64,000 nt of DNA, taken from Pseudomonas sp. FP2309. GTDB taxonomy: Bacteria > Pseudomonadota > Gammaproteobacteria > Pseudomonadales > Pseudomonadaceae. Made by a program: the position numbers and the translations under genes. How positions within the stretch are numbered: the stretch's first letter is position 1; every line of letters starts with the position of its first letter. The stretch is from assembly GCF_030687575.1 (NCBI RefSeq), contig NZ_CP117439.1, positions 3,463,501 through 3,527,500 of the forward strand. The letters run 5' to 3'. The notes under the pieces are model-generated. The model saw nothing but the letters and a program-made list of their open reading frames with translations. It searched no databases and was not told the DNA's origin. This document shows, in pieces, positions 58,431-64,000 of this stretch.

Positions 58431-59377
58431 TTGAGGTCGTGGTGGCATCGCGCAACACCGAAGCGCTGGATATTTGCACTTATGAACTGGCCAGCGTCGA
58501 TGGCAGCCCGCTGCCGGCCTTCAGTGCCGGTGCGCATATTGACGTGCACTTGCCGGACGGGCTGGTGCGCCAGTACTCGCTGTGCAATCACCCGCAGGAG
58601 CGTCATCGCTACGTGATCGGCGTGCTCAAGGACCCGGCCTCACGCGGCGGCTCCCGTGGTTTGCATGAACAGGTGCACGAAGGCGCTCGCCTGAGCATCA
58701 GCGAACCGCGCAACCTGTTCCCCCTGGTCCACGACGCCCGGCGCAGCCTGCTGTTTGCCGGTGGCATCGGCATCACACCGCTCCTGTGCATGGCCGAGCG
58801 CCTGGCCCATAGCGGTGCTGACTTCGAGCTGCATTACTGTGCCCGGTCCAGTGAGCGGGCGGCCTTTGTCGAGCGCCTGAAAGCGTCGCCGTTTGCCGAA
58901 CGGGTGTTCCTGCATTTCGACGAGCAACCCGACACGGCGCTGGATGTCGCCCACGTGCTGGCGGCACCGGCCGGCGATGTGCACCTGTATGTGTGCGGCC
59001 CGGGCGGCTTTATGCAGCACGTGCTCGACAGTGCCAGGGCCCAGGGTTGGCAGGAAGCCTGCCTGCATCGCGAGTACTTCACGGCGGCACCGGTGGACAA
59101 CCGCCTGGATGGATGTTTTTCGGTGAAGCTCAGCAGCAGCGGCCAGGTCTTCGAGGTGCCCGCCGACAAGAGCGTGGTGCAGGTGCTGGAAAGCCACGGC
59201 ATCGAGATTGCCGTGTCCTGCGAACAGGGGATTTGCGGCACCTGCCTGACCCGCGTGCTGGAAGGTGTGCCGGAGCACCGCGACCTGTTCCTCACCGAGC
59301 AGGAGCAGGCGCTGAATGATCAGTTCACGCCCTGCTGCTCGCGCGCGAAAACCGCCCTGTTGGTGCTCGATATCTGA
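58427..59377 (+). CDS. vanB: Vanillate O-demethylase, reductase subunit
   Basis: Supplies electrons from NAD(P)H to VanA. The 316-residue phthalate-dioxygenase-reductase type protein has the flavin site RQYSLCN (about 45-51), the nucleotide site [13 protein letters not shown] (about 108-120) and a C-terminal plant-type 2Fe-2S domain CEQGICGTC plus a further Cys (about 264-310). Co-transcribed with vanA and convergent with vanR. Confidence 0.96.
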   Translation: MIEVVVASRNTEALDICTYELASVDGSPLPAFSAGAHIDVHLPDGLVRQYSLCNHPQERHRYVIGVLKDPASRGGSRGLHEQVHEGARLSISEPRNLFPLVHDARRSLLFAGGIGITPLLCMAERLAHSGADFELHYCARSSERAAFVERLKASPFAERVFLHFDEQPDTALDVAHVLAAPAGDVHLYVCGPGGFMQHVLDSARAQGWQEACLHREYFTAAPVDNRLDGCFSVKLSSSGQVFEVPADKSVVQVLESHGIEIAVSCEQGICGTCLTRVLEGVPEHRDLFLTEQEQALNDQFTPCCSRAKTALLVLDI

Positions 59378-59383
59378 ACCACG

Positions 59384-60097
59384 TCACGAGGCGGGCAGGA
59401 TCACCTTCATGCGCGCGTCGGCGGTGGCCGAACTGAAGATCTCGGCATACCGCAATGTGGCATTGGCATGCTCGCGCATGATGGCTTCGGCCCGCGCGCC
59501 CTGGCGGTTGACCAGGGCGTCGAAGACCGAATGGTGCTGCATATGGGCATAGTTGAAGCGGCGGAATTCGCGGGCCATGTCCTCGCGATCCACCGCCAGC
59601 GCCGTCACCGAGGCGAAGGGCAAGTGATCGTTGCGCGCCAGGGCGTCAGCGATGGCCGGGTTGTGACTGCCTTGGACGATGACCTGGTGAAAACGCATGT
59701 TCAGGTCGTGATAGACCTCAAGGTCATCCTCGGTCACGTAGCCTTTCTCGAACAATTGATCGCCCTCGACCAGGCAGCGCTCCAGCACGGCGCGCGCCTC
59801 GCTGGACAAGCCGTGCTCGGCGGCCTGGCGCGCCGCCAGCCCTTCGAGCACGCCACGCACTTCAACGGCGCCGGCGATGTCGCTGGCACTGACTGACCGC
59901 ACCTGATAGCCGCGCCCGCCAAACGGCACCAGCAGCCCTTCCTGCTCAAGGGTCCGGAACGCCATGCGCACCGGCATGCGCGACACGCCGAACAACTGCG
60001 CGGTGGGGATTTCCATCAGGCGTTCCCCGGCCGCCAGCTCGCCGCTGGCGATCATCTTGCGCAGTGCAACCAGCACCAATTGACCGGGCTTACTCAT
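59384..60097 (-). CDS. vanR: GntR-family (FCD) repressor VanR
   Basis: Represses vanAB until vanillate is present. The 237-residue protein has an N-terminal winged helix (about 8-75, SRMPVRMAFRTLEQEGLLVPFGGRGYQV in two parts) and a C-terminal FCD ligand domain whose metal-binding His residues lie in YHDLNMRFHQVIVQGSHN and MQHHSVFDAL. I chose the ATG at 60097 with GGAAG ahead. It faces vanB, only six bases between the stops. Confidence 0.92.
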   Translation of the reverse strand: MSKPGQLVLVALRKMIASGELAAGERLMEIPTAQLFGVSRMPVRMAFRTLEQEGLLVPFGGRGYQVRSVSASDIAGAVEVRGVLEGLAARQAAEHGLSSEARAVLERCLVEGDQLFEKGYVTEDDLEVYHDLNMRFHQVIVQGSHNPAIADALARNDHLPFASVTALAVDREDMAREFRRFNYAHMQHHSVFDALVNRQGARAEAIMREHANATLRYAEIFSSATADARMKVILPAS

Positions 60098-60152
60098 CCA
60101 GGCAACTTCCAGAAAACGTGGGCCGCCATAGTACCGCAAGCGTCTGTTCGCG

Positions 60153-61895
60153 TCAGACGAACGCCAGTGCGGCACGCGCACTGCTTATCGCGCCCAGGTG
60201 CGCGGCCAGCCGGGAGGGCAGGTAATCAAAAAAGAAACCGGCGCTTTGCAGCTTGGCGGCGCGCAACGGGTCGTCTTCGGGCAAGGCCCTGGATACGCGC
60301 GCCGCCCGTGCCCAGGCGAACGCCAGCAACGCCACGCCGCACAGCTGGAGGAAATCCGGCGCGGCCCGGTAAGGGTATTCACTGTCGCACTGCGCCTGCA
60401 TACGTATGCCGCTCACCACCGCATCCAAGGTGTCGCACAGGTCGCCCAACACCTGGGCGAATCCCGCGCATTCGCGGGACTCGGCGCCCTGCTCCGCCTC
60501 CACGCGCAACTCGGCCAGCAGCAGGCCAAACGCGCGGCCGTCATCCCCCAACACCTTGCGCAACAACAGGTCATTGGCCTGAATCTCGTTGCTGCCCTCG
60601 TAGATCATCGCGATGCGACTGTCGCGCAGGGTTTGTTCGATGGCGAACTCGCTGACGTAGCCGTACCCGCCGAAGACCTGCAACGCATTGCTGGCCTGGC
60701 GAAAGCCCTGTTCCGTGAAAAACGCTTTGATGATGGGCGTGAGCAACGGCGCCAACTGCGCGGCCGGCGCGTCTGGCTCGTGCTCGGCCTGATCCAGCAG
60801 GTGCGCCGCCCAATAACCGATGGCGCGCATGCCCTCGCTGGCGGTGCGCAGTTCCAACAACACGCGGCGCATGGCCGGGTGGTAACAGATGGGATCAGCC
60901 GCCTGGGCGGCGGCGCTGTCGGGCCTTGTCGGCGCGCGCATTTGCACGCGCTCGGCGGCGTACTGCCGAGCGTTCTGCCAGGCGGCCTCGGCGTGCCCCA
61001 GGCCTTGCAGGCCCACATGCACGCGCGCCGAATTCATCATCACGAACATCGCCGCCAGACCGCGATGGGCGTCGCCGATCAACCAGCCCTGCGCCGCCTC
61101 GAACACCAGGGAACAGGTGGCGCTGCCCTTGATGCCCATCTTGTGTTCAATGCCGTCACAGCGCACGCCATTGGCCTGGCCATCGTCCAGCCGCTTGGGC
61201 ACCAGGAACAGTGAAATCCCGCGACTGCCCGACGGTGCATCAGGCAGGCGCGCCAGCACCAGGTGCAGGATATTGGCCGTGAGGTCATGCTCGCCGCCGG
61301 AGATAAACAGCTTGCTGCCGCTCAGGCGATAACGGCCATCGGCCTGGGGCTCGGCGCGACAGCGCAGCAAGCCGACATCGCTGCCGGCCTGGGGCTCGGT
61401 CAGGCACATGGTGGGCAAGGCCTGACCGCTGACGATCTGCGGCAGGTAACGCGCCTGCAAGTGTGGTTCGCCGTGGGCTTTGAGGCACAGGTAAGCGCCA
61501 TGGGCGATGCCGGTGTACATGGCCCAGGCGTGGTTGCTGGCGTAGAGCATTTCTTGCAGAGCCGCGTCGAGCAGTTGCGGCAAGCCCTGGCCGCCCAGGG
61601 CCTCGGCGCAGGCCAGCCCCGGCCAACCGCCGTCGACATAGGCGCGATACGCCTTTGCAAAACCGTCCGGGGTGCTGACCTGGCCGTCCTGCCAACGGCA
61701 CCCCTGGCGATCGCCAGGCGCGTTCAACGGCGCCAGCACGCCCTGGCTGAAACGGGCCGCCTCTTCCACGACCTGCAACGCCAGCGCCAGGTCCACGCCT
61801 TCGAACGCCGGGTTGCGGCGCCACGCGTCGGGGGCCTGCAGCCAGTGTTCAAGCACAAATTGCATATCGCGCAGCGGCGCCTCGTAGCTCCACAT
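60153..61895 (-). CDS. acd: Acyl-CoA dehydrogenase of the ferulate catabolism cluster
   Basis: Long-form acyl-CoA dehydrogenase of 580 residues with the additional C-terminal domain (DUF1974-like/Acyl-CoA_dh_C). Seen: PTMCLTEPQAGSDVGLLRC (about 160), LFISGGEHDLTANILHLVLARL, and the C-terminal ALQVFGGYGYVSEFAIEQTLRDSRIAMIYEGSNEIQ split in two. It belongs to the operon fcs-aat-acd known from ferulate-degrading pseudomonads, in which aat and acd were linked to a beta-oxidation-type side route of feruloyl-CoA. GAGGT precedes the ATG at 61895. Confidence 0.88.
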   Translation of the reverse strand: MWSYEAPLRDMQFVLEHWLQAPDAWRRNPAFEGVDLALALQVVEEAARFSQGVLAPLNAPGDRQGCRWQDGQVSTPDGFAKAYRAYVDGGWPGLACAEALGGQGLPQLLDAALQEMLYASNHAWAMYTGIAHGAYLCLKAHGEPHLQARYLPQIVSGQALPTMCLTEPQAGSDVGLLRCRAEPQADGRYRLSGSKLFISGGEHDLTANILHLVLARLPDAPSGSRGISLFLVPKRLDDGQANGVRCDGIEHKMGIKGSATCSLVFEAAQGWLIGDAHRGLAAMFVMMNSARVHVGLQGLGHAEAAWQNARQYAAERVQMRAPTRPDSAAAQAADPICYHPAMRRVLLELRTASEGMRAIGYWAAHLLDQAEHEPDAPAAQLAPLLTPIIKAFFTEQGFRQASNALQVFGGYGYVSEFAIEQTLRDSRIAMIYEGSNEIQANDLLLRKVLGDDGRAFGLLLAELRVEAEQGAESRECAGFAQVLGDLCDTLDAVVSGIRMQAQCDSEYPYRAAPDFLQLCGVALLAFAWARAARVSRALPEDDPLRAAKLQSAGFFFDYLPSRLAAHLGAISSARAALAFV

Positions 61896-61926
61896 CGGCA
61901 CACCTCATCGAATCAAAAATAGGCAG

Positions 61927-63168
61927 TCAAGCGCACCAGGCGGGGTTTTCGATCAACAGTGCCATGCCCTGCCCGCCGCCCACACAGGCCGCGGCAATCC
62001 CGTAGCGCAGGTTGTGCTCGCGCAGTTGCCGGGCCAGGCTCATGACCAGGCGCAGGCCCGTGGCGGCCAGCGGGTGGCCCAGTGCGAGAGAGCCGCCCTG
62101 AACATTGAGCCGAGTGCGGTCCAGCTCCAGCTCGTGGGCCACCGCCAACACTTGGGCGGCCTGAGCTTCATTGATCTCAAAGCGGCCGATGTCGTCCAGC
62201 GTAAGGCCGCTGCGCTGCAGCAACAGGCGAATCGCTGGTGCCGGGCCAATGCCCATGAACTCGGGAGCCACACCCACCACGGCACTGGCCAGCAGCCGGG
62301 CCAGCGGCGGGCGTGTGCAGTCGGACGCACGCCCGACCAGGGCGGCGGCTGCGCCGTCGACCACCGCGCAACTGTTGCCGGCGGTTTGCACGCCGTCGGC
62401 ATGCACCGCGCGCAAGCGTGCCAGGGCCGCCAGGTCGGTGGGCCGGGGGTGGCTGTCCTCACTCACGACACCGGCGTGGCGCGCCAGGGTGATACTCCGC
62501 GATTGATAGCCCTCCAGCGCGAACACCTGGTTCTCCACCGGCACGATCTCTTCGACCCACGCCCCGGCGCCCTGGGCCTGCAACGCGCGCTGATGACTGT
62601 CGCAGGCGTAGCGATCCACCGCCTCGCGGCTCAGACCATAACGCCGCGCGAGGTTATCGGCGGTAGCGATCATGTCCAGGCCAGGTGCCGGGTCATACAG
62701 CGCCTCCCAGAGAAAGTCCTTGAATTGCACCTCGCCCCCGAGCCGAAACCCGCCCCGGTGGGTGTAGGCCGCTATCGGGTTGCGTGACATCGATTCAGCC
62801 GCCACGCACAAGGCCAATTGCACCTCGCCGCGCAGTTGCTCAGCGGCCTGGCGCAACAGCTCGAAACCGGTGGCGCAGATGCGCTGCACCCCCAGCGCCG
62901 GCACCGTTTGCGCCACACCGCTGTACAACCCGATATGCCGTGGCAATAAGTAAGCATCGAAACTGGCCTGGGCCATGGAGCCGGCCAACACGCTGTCCAC
63001 TGCTTGCGCCTGGAGGCCGGCGCGGGCCAGCACCTCACGCCCGACCTTGATCCCAAGATCAATAGGCGACACCTGGGCCAGCGCCCCGCCGAGGTCGATC
63101 CAGGGCGTGCGCACGGCCTCGATAATCGCGGCATCGGCAAACGCCGCGTACTGGCCGGCACCCCTCAC
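61927..63168 (-). CDS. aat: Acetyl-CoA acetyltransferase family thiolase of the ferulate cluster
   Basis: Beta-ketothiolase of 413 residues. The acyl-accepting Cys is in VQRICATGFELLRQAA (about 90), the catalytic His in GGSLALGHPLAATG (about 358) and the second Cys in AAACVGGGQGMALL (about 392). The start is GTG at 63168, which overlaps the fcs stop (GTGA); longer upstream frames would run far into fcs. It would cleave a beta-keto aromatic acyl-CoA in the CoA-dependent beta-oxidation-like route. Confidence 0.9.
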   Translation of the reverse strand: MRGAGQYAAFADAAIIEAVRTPWIDLGGALAQVSPIDLGIKVGREVLARAGLQAQAVDSVLAGSMAQASFDAYLLPRHIGLYSGVAQTVPALGVQRICATGFELLRQAAEQLRGEVQLALCVAAESMSRNPIAAYTHRGGFRLGGEVQFKDFLWEALYDPAPGLDMIATADNLARRYGLSREAVDRYACDSHQRALQAQGAGAWVEEIVPVENQVFALEGYQSRSITLARHAGVVSEDSHPRPTDLAALARLRAVHADGVQTAGNSCAVVDGAAAALVGRASDCTRPPLARLLASAVVGVAPEFMGIGPAPAIRLLLQRSGLTLDDIGRFEINEAQAAQVLAVAHELELDRTRLNVQGGSLALGHPLAATGLRLVMSLARQLREHNLRYGIAAACVGGGQGMALLIENPAWCA

Positions 63169-64000
63169 GGCTTGGGCCCGGCGCGCAGAATAGTAGGGTC
63201 TTCGCCGCGATACAGCGCCTCGACCTTCGCCGCGCGCCATTGCAGCACCGCGCGTTGGTTGATCGAACCTTTATCGGTAATTTCACCCCGGTCGATGGAC
63301 GCCGGTTCGTCGAGGATCGCAATCCATTCCAGGCGACTGGCGTTGCCGGTGGCCTCACGATTGAGCCGTTGCAACCAGTCGCTGAACCATTGGCGCACCG
63401 GCGCGCTGTCCAACACCTCGGCGTCGCTGGCCTCGACGCTCAGGCCCGCCAGGCGGCGGCATTCATAGGCTCTAGGGAACACCAGCGCGCCCAGGCATTC
63501 GCGGTCCGGCGCGGCAATCACCAGGTCCTGCACATACGGCGAGCCCTCCAGCACCGCGCGATTGCGCAATGGTCCGACACTGACAAACACCCCGGAAGAC
63601 AGCTTGAAGTCTTCGGCGATGCGCCCATCGAACATCAACCCCCATTGCGGTTGCTGGGGGTCGGCGAGCTTGATCGCATCACCGGAGCAATAGTAGCCCT
63701 GCTCATCGAACACCTCGGCAGTTTGCTCGGGCGCACGCCAGTACCCCGGCATGATGTGCGGCCCGCGAAACCGCCCCTCAAGCTTGCCGTCCAGCGGCAC
63801 CAGGCGCACTTCGCAACCCGGCGCGGGCAAGCCGATGTAGCCGGCCATCGACAACGGCCCGGTGGTGAAGGTGCACGACGGTGCGGCTTCGGTCATACCC
63901 AGCCCGGCCATCATGCGGATGCGTTCGCCGCAGTGCCTCTCGGCCACGCGGTCGAGGCGGTCCCAGACGCTTTGCGAAAGCCCGGCGGCGGCAAAGAAGA
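63165..64000 (-). CDS. fcs: Feruloyl-CoA synthetase, C-terminal part, cut by window edge
   Basis: Activates ferulate (and coumarate or caffeate) to its CoA ester, the first step of CoA-dependent ferulate degradation. The 277 visible residues include RMMAGLGMTEAAPSCTF (adenylate-forming motif), GYYCSGDAIKLAD, the Asp-Gly-Arg hinge LMFDGRIAEDFKLSSGVFVSVG and the C-terminal catalytic-Lys region EITDKGSINQRAVL. The family has about 620 residues; the N-terminal half lies beyond 64000. It overlaps the thiolase start by four bases. Confidence 0.92.
   Translation of the reverse strand, partial: FFAAAGLSQSVWDRLDRVAERHCGERIRMMAGLGMTEAAPSCTFTTGPLSMAGYIGLPAPGCEVRLVPLDGKLEGRFRGPHIMPGYWRAPEQTAEVFDEQGYYCSGDAIKLADPQQPQWGLMFDGRIAEDFKLSSGVFVSVGPLRNRAVLEGSPYVQDLVIAAPDRECLGALVFPRAYECRRLAGLSVEASDAEVLDSAPVRQWFSDWLQRLNREATGNASRLEWIAILDEPASIDRGEITDKGSINQRAVLQWRAAKVEALYRGEDPTILRAGPKP

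Overview
The window is chromosomal DNA of a Pseudomonas, most likely of the P. fluorescens group. The evidence is uniformly high GC, Pseudomonas gene orders (tig-clpP-clpX-lon-hupB-ppiD; fadH followed by a nitrilase-like gene and an AraC gene; liuR with liuABCDE), the Pseudomonas-specific sRNAs PrrF and a CrcZ-family RNA, and fluorescens-type intergenic palindromes. No prophage, insertion sequence, CRISPR array or plasmid module is visible. Both ends cut genes: an EmrB-type MFS pump at the left and a feruloyl-CoA synthetase at the right.

Region by region. 1-3.8 kb: a MarR-controlled tripartite drug-efflux operon (marR, outer-membrane lipoprotein, emrA, emrB), with two copies of a perfect operator palindrome before marR. 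3.9-9.3 kb: tamB and tamA. 9.4-14.8 kb: an acetyltransferase, xthA, a PstS/OmpA fusion protein, an acyl-CoA dehydrogenase and a LysR regulator. 15.0-24.2 kb: leucine/isovalerate catabolism (liuR, liuE, acyl-CoA synthetase, liuABCD) with three LiuR-type palindromes. A sigma-54-driven CrcY/CrcX-type RNA, a decoy for the Hfq/Crc catabolite-repression complex, lies between liuE and the synthetase. 24.2-27 kb: a CI-like repressor that has lost its protease residues, a DUF6124-type protein, the iron-regulated sRNA PrrF with its Fur box, and an M14 carboxypeptidase.

27.0-30.0 kb: a redox-stress module. An ECF sigma/anti-sigma pair diverges from a catalase-family peroxidase and a cytochrome b561, and both directions carry the same GGAATA-N15-CGTCTC promoter. 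30.1-33.4 kb: zapE, a leucine-rich-repeat kinase, and a YebC regulator. 33.5-36.4 kb: 2-aminoethylphosphonate degradation (LysR, phnW, phnX). 36.5-43.7 kb: a second cytochrome b561, a PLP-dependent deaminase, fadH, a nitrilase-like membrane-anchored protein without its catalytic residues, an AraC regulator, a 28-residue acidic microprotein and a DUF2242 lipoprotein. 43.9-52.4 kb: the protein quality-control block ppiD, hupB, lon, clpX, clpP, tig. A structured RNA-like element lies between hupB and ppiD, and a heat-shock promoter precedes lon. 53.0-53.5 kb: four tRNA genes (His, Leu, His, Arg), followed by folD and pbpG.

55.8-64 kb: a C39-like lipoprotein without catalytic residues, a small membrane protein, a broken lipoprotein gene, then aromatic catabolism. 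vanA, vanB and vanR convert vanillate to protocatechuate. An acd-aat-fcs operon, which runs off the right end, belongs to the ferulate pathway that produces vanillate through vanillin, so two successive steps of lignin-phenolic degradation lie side by side.
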